From Sphingobium faniae (GTDB lineage Bacteria; Pseudomonadota; Alphaproteobacteria; Sphingomonadales; Sphingomonadaceae), in NCBI GenBank assembly GCA_900100475.1, contig FMTU01000006.1:186001-250000 (forward strand): DNA of 64,000 bases, read 5' to 3'. A program made the translations under genes and the position numbers. This document shows positions 28,613-37,451 of the stretch, in pieces. Within the stretch, counting starts at the first letter, position 1, and the number at the start of each line of letters is the position of its first letter. Under the pieces are notes generated by a model. That model did not search any database. It was given only the letters and a program-made list of their open reading frames with translations, and was not told the origin of the DNA.

Positions 28613-28646
28613 ACCTGGGCATCGCTGGAAGGGAAGGAGCGCGGTA

Positions 28647-29123
28647 ATGGCCATGTCCGGTCCTTCCGGCCGCCGGGGGCGCGGGCGCGCGCCGATGGCG
28701 GACATCAACGTGACGCCTCTGGTCGACGTCATGCTGGTGTTGCTCATCATCTTCATGGTGACCGCGCCCCTGCTGGTGACGGGTGTGCCGGTGAACCTGC
28801 CCGAAACCCGCGCCAAGGGTCTCGATCAGGACGCCAAGCCGACCATCGTCTCCATCGACCGCGACGGCGGCCTCTATATCGACGAGGAGCAGGTGAGCGA
28901 TGCCGACCTGCCGACGCGCCTTGCCGGGATCATGTCCGCCCATGCGGGCCAACCGGAACCGCCGCAGATCTTCCTGCGCGCCGACACCGCGCTCGACTAT
29001 GGCCGGGTGATGCGGGTGATGGGCGAGCTGAACCGGGCGGGATTGAACAAGGTTGCGCTGGTCAGCACCGGCGCGGAGAATGGCGGCGCCGCTCCGGCGG
29101 ATGTCAGCGGCGGTTCAGAATAG
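28647..29123 (+). CDS. tolR: Tol system inner-membrane subunit TolR
   Basis: A 158-residue ExbD/TolR-family protein with one membrane helix: DINVTPLVDVMLVLLIIFM holds the essential membrane aspartate. A periplasmic domain follows (RDGGLYIDEEQVSDADLPTRL, FLRADTALDYGRVM). The ribosome site AGGAG lies upstream of ATG 28647. The family length is usually nearer 140; the extra residues are an acidic glycine/serine C-terminal tail. Partner of TolQ. Confidence 0.94.
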   Translation: MAMSGPSGRRGRGRAPMADINVTPLVDVMLVLLIIFMVTAPLLVTGVPVNLPETRAKGLDQDAKPTIVSIDRDGGLYIDEEQVSDADLPTRLAGIMSAHAGQPEPPQIFLRADTALDYGRVMRVMGELNRAGLNKVALVSTGAENGGAAPADVSGGSE

Positions 29124-29143
29124 GGTTCATAGGTTCTAACGGG

Positions 29144-30067
29144 ATGGAACGCGCGGAAAAAATCGGCCTTGGCGTCGCGACGGCGGGACATGTCCTGCTG
29201 TTCGGCCTACTGTCCGCCGGTTTTCTGGCCACGCCCAATCCCTTGAAGCTCAATTCCCCGCCGATGGATGTGAGCCTGGTGGACGAGGTGGCGCTGCAAT
29301 CGACCGCGCCGCGCATCTCGACCGAGCCGCCTCCGCCCAGCGAAGCGCCGGAACAAGGACCGACCGAGGACGCCGCCCCTGCCCCCGCGCCGGAGCCGGA
29401 ACCCGCGCCTGCTCCTGAACCGGCGCCCGCGCCGCCCAAGCCCCAACCCGCGCCGCCGAAAAAGGACGTGCCCAAGGTCGCGCCGAAACCAAAGCCCGCA
29501 CCGGAAAAACCGGCTCCGCCCAAGGCGAAGCCTGCCCCGGAAAAGCCGAGGAAACCGGCCGCCGCCGCGCCCGCTCCCAAAAAGGACAAGGCTCCGCCGA
29601 AAAAGGACGCCCCGGCCCGCGCTTCGGGCAACGGCAAGGCGGACAAGCCCAGGGGATCGCTGCTGGGGAATGATTTCCTCAAGGGCATTGATACATCCTC
29701 CGAAGCCCGTTCCCGCCCCAGCGCGCCCGCCGCTTCCGCCATGGGACCGCAGCAGAAGGCCGCGCTCGACGCGGAACTGCGCCGCCAGTTGAAGCCGCAT
29801 TGGCGTCCGCCTTCGGGCGCGGACGCGGACCAGCTCGTCACCCTGCTCGAAGTCCGGCTGGACAAGAATGGCCGGGTGATCGGCACGCCGGAGGTGATCG
29901 ACCAGCTTGGCGTCACCGCCAGCAATCGCCCGCAGGCGCAGCTTCATGCCGAGCGCGCCATCCAGGCGGTGAAACTGGCGTCGCCCTTCAAGAACCTGCC
30001 GCCCGAATATTATGAACAGTGGAAATGGCTGAAACCACTCCGCTTTGACGCGAGGCTCAACCGATGA
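29144..30067 (+). CDS. tolA: Tol system periplasm-spanning protein TolA
   Basis: A 307-residue protein with an N-terminal membrane anchor (about residues 8-27), a long Pro/Ala/Lys/Glu-rich middle (about residues 60-175) and a folded C-terminal TonB/TolA-like domain (KPHWRPPSGADADQLVTLLEV onward). The middle is a proline-alanine-lysine run instead of the long helix of E. coli TolA, but fits the same spacer role. It links TolQR to TolB and Pal at the outer membrane. It overlaps tolB by four bases. Confidence 0.9.
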   Translation: MERAEKIGLGVATAGHVLLFGLLSAGFLATPNPLKLNSPPMDVSLVDEVALQSTAPRISTEPPPPSEAPEQGPTEDAAPAPAPEPEPAPAPEPAPAPPKPQPAPPKKDVPKVAPKPKPAPEKPAPPKAKPAPEKPRKPAAAAPAPKKDKAPPKKDAPARASGNGKADKPRGSLLGNDFLKGIDTSSEARSRPSAPAASAMGPQQKAALDAELRRQLKPHWRPPSGADADQLVTLLEVRLDKNGRVIGTPEVIDQLGVTASNRPQAQLHAERAIQAVKLASPFKNLPPEYYEQWKWLKPLRFDARLNR

Positions 30068-31398
30068 TGACGACCCTGATGCGCCGCCTGAACCTGGCGG
30101 CGGCCACGCTGCTCGCTTTCACCGCCGCGCCCGCGCTGGCGCAGCTTTCGGTCGACGTGACCGGCGAGATCGAGAGCAATCTCAAGATCGCCGTGCCCGC
30201 GCTCCCCGCGCAAAGCGAAGTGTCCACACCCGCCGGTTCCTCCAGCGAACTGGGGCGCAAGATCGCGGAAGTGATCGCGTCGGACCTGAAAGGGTCGGGC
30301 CTGTTCGATCCTTCGGGTCCGGGCGGCCTGCCTGCGGTCGGCTTTTCCGAAGTCACCTTCCCCCAATATGAGAAATGGGGGGCGTGGCAGGCGCTGGTGC
30401 AGGGCTTCGTCCGCACCACCGGGGGGGAAGCGGACATCACCGTGGGCTGTTATCTTTACGACGTGGCGCTCAGGCAGGAACTGACGCGGCAGGGCTATGT
30501 CGTCGCGCCCCGCGACTGGCGGCGCGCCGCGCATAAATGCGCCGACGCCATCTATGCCCGCCTGTCGGGCGAAAGCCCCTTCTTCGACAGCCGCATCGCC
30601 TATATCGCCGAAAGCGGTCCCAAGGGAAACCGGACCAAGCGCCTTGCCATGATGGATTCGGACGGCGCGAACCACCGCTTCATCACCAACGGCCAGTCGA
30701 TCGCGCTGACCCCGCGTTTCTCGCCCGATTACAAGTCGATCGTCTATGTGAGCTATCTGGGCAGCCGGGTGCGGATCTACATCTACGACATCGGCACGGG
30801 CAGGCAGCGGCTCGTGACGGAAAGCAACAACCCGACTTTCGCGCCACGCTGGTCGCCCGATGGCCGCAATATTCTCTTTTCCATGGCGGTGGCGGGCAAT
30901 ACCGATATCTATCGCGTGTCGGCGAACGGCGGCACCCCGGTGCGCCTCACCAATACGCCCGGCATTGATGTCGGCGGCAGCTATTCTCCCGATGGCCGCC
31001 AGATCGTGTTCGAAAGCGATCGTTCGGGCGGGCAGCAAATCTATGTCATGAACGCGGACGGTTCGGGCCAGCGCCGGATCAGCCATGGCGGCGGCCGCTA
31101 TGCGACGCCCGAATGGAGCCCGCGCGGCGACCTCATCGCCTTCACCAAGCTTTCGGGCGGCTTCAAGATCGCGGTGATGACGCCGACCGGCGACAATGAG
31201 CGCATCCTGACCAACGGTTGGCAGGACGAACAGCCCACATGGTCGCCCAATGGGCGCGTGCTGCAATTCTTCCGCACCACGGCGGGCCGCCAGGGCACCA
31301 GTCAGGTATGGCAGGTCGACCTGACCGGGATCAACGAACGCCGCATCCCGACGCCGCTCAGCGGTTCCGACCCGGCATGGGGACCTTTGCTCCCCTGA
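30064..31398 (+). CDS. tolB: Tol-Pal system beta-propeller protein TolB
   Basis: A periplasmic protein of 444 residues with a signal peptide (residues 1-25, ending PALAQ). The N-terminal domain is followed by a six-bladed propeller built from WD40-like/TolB repeats: LTPRFSPDYKSIVYVSY, FAPRWSPDGRNILFSM, GSYSPDGRQIVFESDRSG and TPEWSPRGDLIAFTK. It binds Pal and is pulled off by TolA. It overlaps the end of tolA by four bases. Confidence 0.96.
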   Translation: MMTTLMRRLNLAAATLLAFTAAPALAQLSVDVTGEIESNLKIAVPALPAQSEVSTPAGSSSELGRKIAEVIASDLKGSGLFDPSGPGGLPAVGFSEVTFPQYEKWGAWQALVQGFVRTTGGEADITVGCYLYDVALRQELTRQGYVVAPRDWRRAAHKCADAIYARLSGESPFFDSRIAYIAESGPKGNRTKRLAMMDSDGANHRFITNGQSIALTPRFSPDYKSIVYVSYLGSRVRIYIYDIGTGRQRLVTESNNPTFAPRWSPDGRNILFSMAVAGNTDIYRVSANGGTPVRLTNTPGIDVGGSYSPDGRQIVFESDRSGGQQIYVMNADGSGQRRISHGGGRYATPEWSPRGDLIAFTKLSGGFKIAVMTPTGDNERILTNGWQDEQPTWSPNGRVLQFFRTTAGRQGTSQVWQVDLTGINERRIPTPLSGSDPAWGPLLP

Positions 31399-31503
31399 GC
31401 AATATTCTGTGGATAACGGAACTCCATCATCTTGACAGCGTAACGAACTTCACCAACCATGATGCCTGTATTCACGGTCGGCAAAACGACTAAGGAGACC
31501 CCG

Positions 31504-32010
31504 ATGAAACTGTCCCGGCCCCTTTTGATGGCGACCGCCGTCATCGCGCTTGCTGCCTGCTCGAAAAAGCCGCCGGCAGAGCTTCCTCCCGCACCCGGCG
31601 GCGACACGAGTACCACAAGCCCGGCTACGCCGACAGGCCCCGTCAAGGGCAGCCAGGAGGATTTCGTCGCATCGGTTTCTTCCGACCGCATTTTCTTCGG
31701 GCTGGACCAATATGATGTCGATGTCGAAGATCAGTCGACGCTGCAAAGCCAGGCCGCATGGCTGCAGCAGAACCCCAATGTCCGCGTGACGATCGAAGGG
31801 CATTGCGACGAGCGCGGCACCCGCGACTATAACATCGCGCTGGGCGAACGCCGCGCCAATGCCACGAAAAATTATCTCGCCTCGCTCGGCATCGATCCCG
31901 GCCGCATCACGACGGTCAGCTATGGCAAGGAACGCCCTGCCGCGCTGGGTTCTGACGAATCCGCATGGGCCCAGAACCGCCGCGCGGTCACTGTCACCGT
32001 GCAATATTGA
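31504..32010 (+). CDS. pal: Peptidoglycan-associated lipoprotein Pal
   Basis: Outer-membrane lipoprotein of 168 residues. The lipobox ends at Cys19 (IALAACSKK), a proline/threonine-rich linker follows, then an OmpA-like domain with peptidoglycan-binding residues in HCDERGTRDYNIALGERRAN. AAGGAG lies at a good distance before ATG 31504. A TTGACA at 31432-31437 in the 105-base gap after tolB could be the -35 of an extra promoter, but no clear -10 follows. The gene ends in a strong terminator, so the operon stops here. Confidence 0.95.
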   Translation: MKLSRPLLMATAVIALAACSKKPPAELPPAPGGDTSTTSPATPTGPVKGSQEDFVASVSSDRIFFGLDQYDVDVEDQSTLQSQAAWLQQNPNVRVTIEGHCDERGTRDYNIALGERRANATKNYLASLGIDPGRITTVSYGKERPAALGSDESAWAQNRRAVTVTVQY

Positions 32011-32037
32011 AGCCTTTGGGTCACACCTTAGCTTCAG

Positions 32038-32068
32038 GCCCGCCGGTCACTGCACCGGCGGGCTTTTT
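32038..32068 (+). terminator. Rho-independent terminator after pal
   Basis: A 10-bp perfect stem GCCCGCCGGT/ACCGGCGGGC with a six-base loop, followed by TTTTT. It lies 28 bases after the pal stop and closes the tol-pal operon. Confidence 0.95.
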
Positions 32069-32158
32069 CTTGCGTTGCAGGCCATTGCCTTTTGCGTTTC
32101 ATGCTGGCGATAGGATGAAGCTGCGTCGAATGATTTGCAGAGAGAGGGAAAGGCCGGC

Positions 32159-33466
32159 ATGGCGAATGTAGCAGGCGCGGATGTTGTCGCTTCCCGGTCA
32201 GGAACGGGCGTCGCGGCGCGCGGTCTCGCCGGTTTCGTCTTCGCGCTATTCTTCGTGTTTGGCGGGATCACCAGCCTTAACGATGTGCTGATCCCCAAGC
32301 TCAAGGATCTCTTCACCCTCACCAACGCGCAGGTGCTACTGGTCCAATCGGCTTTCTTCGCGGCTTATTTCCTGATCTCCATTCCTGCTTCCGCGCTGGT
32401 GCATCGCTTCGGCTATATGCGGACAGCCGTGATCGGGCTGTTGTCGATGACGGCCGGATGCCTGTTGTTCATCCCGGCGGCGGGATCGGGGCTGTTCGGC
32501 GCATTCCTGTTCGCGCTGTTCGTGCTGGCGAGCGGGATCACCATCGTGCAGGTCGTCGCCAACCCGCTGATCTCCATGCTCGGCAAGCCCGAAACCGCGT
32601 CCAGCCGCCTGACCTTCGCGCAGGCGTTCAATGCGCTGGGCACCACCGTCTTTCCCTATGCGGGGTCGATACTGATCCTGGGCAGCATCGCAACGGCCGA
32701 TCCGTCCGCCCTGACCGAGGAAGCGCTGACCGCCTTTCGCGCTCAGGAGGCGCGGGTCGTCGTCCATACTTATATCGGCCTTGCCGTGGCGCTGGTCATC
32801 GTCGCGCTGGCGGTCTGGTTCCAGCGCACCAGGCTCAAGGAAACGCGCGCGGCAAAGATGAATGTCACCGCCGCCTTCGACCTGCTATCGCGGCCACGCT
32901 TCGCCTTGGGGACGCTGGGCATCTTCCTCTATGTTGGCGCGGAAGTCACCATCGGCAGCCTGATGGTGCTTTATCTGGTGCAGCCCAGCACCCTGGGCCT
33001 GGATCAGGAAAGCGCGGGAAAGCTGGTCGCTTATTATTGGGGCGGTGCGATGGTGGGCCGCTTCATCGGATCGGCGGTGCTGCGCTTTTTCTCGCCGGGG
33101 CGGGTACTGGCCTGCGTCGCGGCGGGCGCGGTGCTGTTGCTGGGCATTTCGGCGTCGACCACCGGCGCGGTATCGGGCTGGTCGCTGATCGCCATTGGCC
33201 TCATGAACGCCATCATGTTCCCCACGATCTTCAGCCTGGCCTGCGAAGGGCTGGGCCGCCGCGCGGCGGACGGGTCAGGCGTTATCTGCATGGCCATCGT
33301 CGGCGGCGCGATCCTGCCGCCGATCGCGGGATGGGTGTCGGACGTGGCGACACTCCGCGCGGCGCTGATCGTTCCGGCCCTCGCCTATGGCCTGATCCTG
33401 CTGTTCGGCCTGTTCGCAACCCGTCCCGTCGGGGCCATCGAGGAAGAAGCGGAAGCGGCGCTCTGA
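32159..33466 (+). CDS. Sugar MFS transporter (FucP/GluP-like)
   Basis: A 435-residue, 12-helix major facilitator of the fucose/glucose-galactose permease group (FHS). Characteristic segments are FVFGGITSLNDVLIPKLKDLF in the first helix region, QSAFFAAYFLISIPASALVHRFGY and QVVANPLISMLGKPETASSRL with TFAQAFNALGTTVFP. The ATG at 32159 is preferred over an in-frame TTG eight codons upstream. The substrate is probably a hexose but cannot be fixed. It is separated from pal by a terminator. Confidence 0.88.
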   Translation: MANVAGADVVASRSGTGVAARGLAGFVFALFFVFGGITSLNDVLIPKLKDLFTLTNAQVLLVQSAFFAAYFLISIPASALVHRFGYMRTAVIGLLSMTAGCLLFIPAAGSGLFGAFLFALFVLASGITIVQVVANPLISMLGKPETASSRLTFAQAFNALGTTVFPYAGSILILGSIATADPSALTEEALTAFRAQEARVVVHTYIGLAVALVIVALAVWFQRTRLKETRAAKMNVTAAFDLLSRPRFALGTLGIFLYVGAEVTIGSLMVLYLVQPSTLGLDQESAGKLVAYYWGGAMVGRFIGSAVLRFFSPGRVLACVAAGAVLLLGISASTTGAVSGWSLIAIGLMNAIMFPTIFSLACEGLGRRAADGSGVICMAIVGGAILPPIAGWVSDVATLRAALIVPALAYGLILLFGLFATRPVGAIEEEAEAAL

Positions 33467-33485
33467 AGCACCCCTCCCGGCGACG

Positions 33486-34070
33486 TCAGGCGGCAAAAGT
33501 GCCCTTCACCTTCTTCAGGCGCAGCGACAAGCCGATATAGAAGATGCCGACCGCCAGCGCGAAGATGCCGATCATCCAGGCGACCGATATGAGGCCCACC
33601 AGCGGATAGCCGATCAGCAGCGCGCCAAGGATAACGGACGCAAGGCCGCTCAATGCCAGCATCCATTCATTATCTATCGTCTGGCGGAGTCGGATCGCGC
33701 CGATGACCTGCAAGACGCCCGCCGCGATCAGCCATAGGGCGAAGAAGGTGAGCAATCCGAAAGCCGTAACGGCGGGCGCGAAGAAGGTGAGCAGACCCGC
33801 CGCCACGCCCAGCAGCCCGACCAGTCCCATCCACCAGCGCGGCCCCGTATCCGGACGCTTGGTGATGAAGGCCGTGGCGATGGCGAAAATCCCGTCGACA
33901 AGGGCGAACGCGCCCCACAGCAGCACGATCGACAGCAACGACAGGGCGGGCCACAAAAATGTGAGAACGCCAAACAGGATCGCCGCAATCCCGCGCAGCA
34001 GGACAAGCCACCAATTGTCGGTCAACCATGCGATTTCGGAAAAGCTCCCCGGACTGGTTTCGTTAGTCAT
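33486..34070 (-). CDS. HdeD/DUF308-family membrane protein
   Basis: A 194-residue membrane protein with six predicted helices, in the HdeD (DUF308) family. The repeated unit is visible in NWWLVLLRGIAAILFGVLTF, FALWLIAAGVLQVIGAIRL and ALAVGIFYIGLSLRLKKVKG. HdeD of E. coli is linked to acid resistance at high cell density; here the function is not known. The start at 34070 is the first sensible Met (MTNETSPGSFSEIAWL). Confidence 0.85.
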   Translation of the reverse strand: MTNETSPGSFSEIAWLTDNWWLVLLRGIAAILFGVLTFLWPALSLLSIVLLWGAFALVDGIFAIATAFITKRPDTGPRWWMGLVGLLGVAAGLLTFFAPAVTAFGLLTFFALWLIAAGVLQVIGAIRLRQTIDNEWMLALSGLASVILGALLIGYPLVGLISVAWMIGIFALAVGIFYIGLSLRLKKVKGTFAA

Positions 34071-34206
34071 GTCGGTTCCCCTTGCGCAATGACGGAGCAC
34101 ACCATCGAACCGGTCGTATCAGCGAAGGACGACCGCGCGATGACTGTTTCAAAGGTGAAGGTAAATCAAAAGGATGCGTCCCGCCAGCATTGGGACGTTT
34201 CGGCAT

Positions 34207-34404
34207 TCAGGCCTGACCATGCCCCCGAAGCAACAGCGTGGCGCGCAAGCCCGGCGCATTGTTCGACAGTTCGATGCTGCCATAGTGAAGCGCCAGATGG
34301 ATGCCACCTTGCGGATGCTGAAACAGATGGGCGGCCGCCTGATCCAGCGATCGCACCACCCGCCCGCCGATTTGCATGATGTCGTGGCTCACCATCCTCG
34401 CCAT
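34207..34404 (-). CDS. Small hypothetical protein (65 aa)
   Basis: Starts MARMVSHDIMQIGGRVVRSL and ends in LLLRGHGQA. It has no cysteine, signal peptide or membrane segment; it is rich in Ala, His and Leu. Support for a real gene: codon third positions are almost all G or C as in the neighbours, and a GGGAGGGG ribosome site sits about eight bases before the ATG. It lies in the otherwise empty stretch between the HdeD-family gene and corA and would be divergent from corA. Not recognised as a known family. Confidence 0.6.
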   Translation of the reverse strand: MARMVSHDIMQIGGRVVRSLDQAAAHLFQHPQGGIHLALHYGSIELSNNAPGLRATLLLRGHGQA

Positions 34405-34494
34405 CACCGGCCCCTCCCTTCCCGCAGGCGTTCGCATGTTCCGGCGGGCGCGGCGATCTGCTACCGCTGGGTTTTCATCCGGCCGGGAGAAGCC

Positions 34495-35460
34495 ATGAGC
34501 ATCGTCGCCGCCTATCTCTACAGCGCGGGAAAGCCGGTCGAACCCGTCTCGCTCGACCATGCGCCGGTGATCCGCAACCCTTCCGACTTCGTGTGGATCG
34601 GGCTGGTGGAACCGTCGGAGCAGGAACTGCGCACCTTGCAGGACAATTACGGGCTGCATCCGCTGGCGGTCGAGGACGCGCTCAAGGCGCACCAGTTGCC
34701 CAAGGTGGATGTCTATGGCGAACAGCTCTTCACCGTCGCCCGCACCGCCCATCTGGAAGGGGACAGGATTCTCTATGGCGAAACGGCGATCTTCGTCGGA
34801 CCCAACCATATCATCTCCGTGCGGCATGGCTCCGCCCGCGCCCATACGGAATTGCGCGCGCATCTGGAGGCGGCGCCTACGCTGCTCAGCCATGGCGTCG
34901 ATTATGTGCTGCACGCGATCCTCGATTTCATCGTCGACGGCTATCTGCCCATCGTCGAAACCATCGAGGAAGAGGTGCTGGCGATGGAGGACCAGGCGCT
35001 CGACAGCTTTCTTGAGCGCGACGACATCATGCGCATCTTCCACCTGCGCCGGGAACTGATCCGGTTCCGCCGCATCCTTGGCCCCATGTCGGAAATGGCG
35101 AGCAAGCTCGTCCATCTGGACCTGCCCTGCCTCGACGCGCAGGTGCGGCCCTATTTCAAGGATGTCTACGATCATGTGCGGCGGGTCGAGGCCATGGTCG
35201 AAAATCTGCGCGAAGTGCTGACATCGGTGTTCGAGGTCAGCCACCTGCTCGAATCCCAGCGACAAGGCGCGACCACGCGGCAACTGGCAAGCTGGGCCGC
35301 GATCCTCGCCGTGCCTACCGCGATTGCGGGAATCTACGGCATGAATTTCCACAACATGCCCGAACTGCGGACACATTACGGCTATTTCGTCATTCTGGCG
35401 GTGATGGCGGGCATCTGTGCGTTGCTCTACCTCCGGTTCAAACGAGCCAACTGGCTTTAG
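34495..35460 (+). CDS. corA: CorA-family magnesium/cobalt channel
   Basis: A 321-residue metal ion channel. The cytoplasmic N-terminal domain begins VWIGLVEPSEQELRTLQ and continues with LPKVDVYGEQLFTVARTA. A long stalk helix leads to two membrane helices at the C-terminus, with the selectivity signature YGMNF in AGIYGMNFHNMPEL. The tail KRANWL is basic, as expected. GGGAGA precedes ATG 34495. Mg2+ is the usual ion; some members move Co2+, Ni2+ or Zn2+. Confidence 0.92.
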   Translation: MSIVAAYLYSAGKPVEPVSLDHAPVIRNPSDFVWIGLVEPSEQELRTLQDNYGLHPLAVEDALKAHQLPKVDVYGEQLFTVARTAHLEGDRILYGETAIFVGPNHIISVRHGSARAHTELRAHLEAAPTLLSHGVDYVLHAILDFIVDGYLPIVETIEEEVLAMEDQALDSFLERDDIMRIFHLRRELIRFRRILGPMSEMASKLVHLDLPCLDAQVRPYFKDVYDHVRRVEAMVENLREVLTSVFEVSHLLESQRQGATTRQLASWAAILAVPTAIAGIYGMNFHNMPELRTHYGYFVILAVMAGICALLYLRFKRANWL

Positions 35461-35516
35461 GGCCGCCTCTGGTTGCGATTGGCCTGCCGCGCCTCTAACT
35501 TTGCGACATCTGTCCT

Positions 35517-36209
35517 ATGAGTGCTTGCCCGTTGATGCCTCTTTCCATCGTCCCGCGTTTGCTGTTCCTGATCTTCGCCCTCCTTCCCGGCATGGCTTCC
35601 GCGCTCCCGGCCAATCGCCCGACGCCCGGCTATACGCGGGTGGCCATAGAGACCTCCGTGGGCACGATCATCGTTGCGACCGACGATCGCCGCGCGCCGG
35701 CCACATCGGCCAATTTCCTTGCCTATGTGGATGACGGCCGCTTCGATGGCGTGACCTTCTACCGAGCGGCGCGACGCAAGAGCGCACCGGAACAGGGCTT
35801 GATACAAGGCGGCATCGACACCGACGCCCGCCGCGCGCTGCCGCCGATCCCGCATGAGCCGACGACGAAGACGGGCATCCGCCATCTCGACGCCACGCTG
35901 TCGATGGCTCGGCCCAACCGTCCGGATTCGGCGATGGGCAATTTCTTCATCACCGTGGGACCGACCCCCAATATGGACGCGGCGGGCAGCTATATCGGCT
36001 ATGCCGCCTTCGGCCATATCGTTGCGGGGATGGATGTGGTGAAGCGCATATTGGCCGTGCCGACCTGCTGCGGTTCCGGCCCGATGCGCGGGCAGATGAT
36101 CGTGAAGCCGGTCCGCGTCGTCCGCGCCCGGCGGCTGGACGGAACTCCGCGTCCGACGGGCAAGGTGAAGCCGTGGCTGATCGGGATCAACCGCCCCAAA
36201 ACAAAGTGA
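35517..36209 (+). CDS. Cyclophilin-type peptidyl-prolyl isomerase, exported
   Basis: A 230-residue PPIase with a signal peptide (about residues 1-29, LLFLIFALLPGMASA), so it acts in the periplasm on proline bonds of folding proteins. The cyclophilin domain shows GTIIVATDDRRAPATSANFL, DGVTFYRAARR, QGGIDTDARR, LSMARPNRPDSAMGNFFITVG and FGHIVAGMDVVKRI. It is shorter and more divergent around the active-site arginine loop than PpiA. The true start may be the second Met, six codons in. Confidence 0.87.
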   Translation: MSACPLMPLSIVPRLLFLIFALLPGMASALPANRPTPGYTRVAIETSVGTIIVATDDRRAPATSANFLAYVDDGRFDGVTFYRAARRKSAPEQGLIQGGIDTDARRALPPIPHEPTTKTGIRHLDATLSMARPNRPDSAMGNFFITVGPTPNMDAAGSYIGYAAFGHIVAGMDVVKRILAVPTCCGSGPMRGQMIVKPVRVVRARRLDGTPRPTGKVKPWLIGINRPKTK

Positions 36210-36216
36210 AGGCGGA

Positions 36217-36783
36217 TCAGTCCTTGCGCTGCGGCACGGTGAAGGTGCCCGACACCCGCCCGCCGGAGCCGCCCGAAACGCCCGACGCGCCCCCGCCGGA
36301 CCGGCCATCGACCGTCGACAGCCCGCTGTTGAGATCCATCACCAGCCGTCCCCCGGTCAACCGATTCGCGCCCTGTGTCAGCGCCACATTGCCGAGCATG
36401 GTGATGAGCCGCCTGTTGAGGTCGTAGATGGCGACATTGCCGCGCGCCGTCTCATTCCCCTTGGTCACGACAACATTGCCCGACGCATCGATCCGATCGA
36501 TCTCCACGCCCGCGCCGCTATTGCCGGTGCTGTTGCCCGGCGTCTGGCGATAGGCGACGGTCATGCGCGCCGCGTTCAGCGTCATGCCCGCCTGCGTCAC
36601 GACGACATTGCCCGACACGACGACGCGGTCGGCACGGTCCTGCACCTCGATCCGGTCGGCGGAGAAGTTGACCGGCGCGTTGCTGTCATGCTTCTGGAGC
36701 GCCTGCGCGCCCGCGCTGGCGAAGATGGCGCTCGCCGCGCCGATCGCGCCCAGCGAAAAGAGGATGGCGGTCCGTTTCATCAA
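36217..36783 (-). CDS. lptA: LPS transport periplasmic protein LptA
   Basis: A 188-residue protein with a signal peptide (residues 1-28, ending AGAQA) and an OstA-like beta-jellyroll (FSADRIEVQDRADRVVVSGNVVVTQAGMTLNAARMTVAY). It forms the periplasmic bridge that carries LPS from LptC to LptDE. The C-terminal tail is glycine/serine-rich. It overlaps lptC by four bases. It is unusual here in being on the opposite strand from lptB. Confidence 0.9.
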   Translation of the reverse strand: MMKRTAILFSLGAIGAASAIFASAGAQALQKHDSNAPVNFSADRIEVQDRADRVVVSGNVVVTQAGMTLNAARMTVAYRQTPGNSTGNSGAGVEIDRIDASGNVVVTKGNETARGNVAIYDLNRRLITMLGNVALTQGANRLTGGRLVMDLNSGLSTVDGRSGGGASGVSGGSGGRVSGTFTVPQRKD

Positions 36784-37427
36784 TTCCGCCCTTTGAGGCC
36801 ATTTTGTTCGATACGCAAGCGAGCCCTGCCGTTCAGCGTCACCGTGCGGGCGTTGAGGTCCGCTTCCAGATGATCGCCGCTGAAGGTGCCGAGGGGGATG
36901 CGCCCGTCGACTCTCCCCGCGCTCTTGAGCCGGCGGGACTGGAGATCGACGCCCACGTCGCGAGTCGTCATGCGATAGCCCCCCGCCGATTCGAACTGCA
37001 CCGGGCCGATGATGCCGACCCGCTCGCTCTCCATATTATACTGGCCTTTGCGCGCGCTCAGCACGGCGGGGCCGTCGGACAGCAGGATGCGCGCCGACAG
37101 GTCGTTGAGGTCCACGACCGGTTCGCGCGAGCTTTTCTGCACCGCCGATCCCGCGCGCAGGGAAAAGGGCTGACCCTTGCTGTCTTCACCCCGATACAGG
37201 GCTTCGGTCAGGCGCATCCTCTCATGCGCGATGTCGACCTGATTTTTGTCGAGAAGGAAGCTGACCTTGTTCCCCCCGGTGAAGGGCGCCGTCGCCAGCA
37301 GCGCCGCCAGCACGCCCACCGCGACCGGCAGCCAGTTCTTGAGCGCCTTCACCAGCCGGTCATGGCTGCCGCCCGGCCGCGCCCAGTGGCGGCGCGCATG
37401 ACGTTGCTGTTCGGCCTGGATCGACAT
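36780..37427 (-). CDS. lptC: LPS export system protein LptC
   Basis: A 215-residue bitopic inner-membrane protein. Residues 1-25 are basic, then a membrane helix (KNWLPVAVGVLAALLATAPF) and a periplasmic beta-jellyroll (LLDKNQVDIAHERMRLTEALY onward, with RILLSDGPAVLSARKGQYN). It hands LPS from the LptB2FG transporter to LptA. It lies 24 bases after the ribonuclease D gene and overlaps lptA by four bases, so the three are one unit. Confidence 0.88.
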   Translation of the reverse strand: MSIQAEQQRHARRHWARPGGSHDRLVKALKNWLPVAVGVLAALLATAPFTGGNKVSFLLDKNQVDIAHERMRLTEALYRGEDSKGQPFSLRAGSAVQKSSREPVVDLNDLSARILLSDGPAVLSARKGQYNMESERVGIIGPVQFESAGGYRMTTRDVGVDLQSRRLKSAGRVDGRIPLGTFSGDHLEADLNARTVTLNGRARLRIEQNGLKGRN

Positions 37428-37451
37428 GGACGGCGTGCCTCCCGATTCGCT

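Noticed and set aside
29340..29660. Low-complexity Pro/Ala/Lys DNA as a tandem repeat or assembly artefact
   Set aside because: It is the spacer domain of TolA; the frame is maintained and both flanking domains are intact.
31432..31463. TTGACA upstream of pal as a sigma-70 promoter
   Set aside because: No acceptable -10 hexamer lies at 16-18 bases; the best candidates share two or three bases with TATAAT.
34089..34379. A 96-codon plus-strand frame in the HdeD-corA gap
   Set aside because: It has Cys/His/Ala-rich composition without codon bias and overlaps the better supported minus-strand 65-codon gene.
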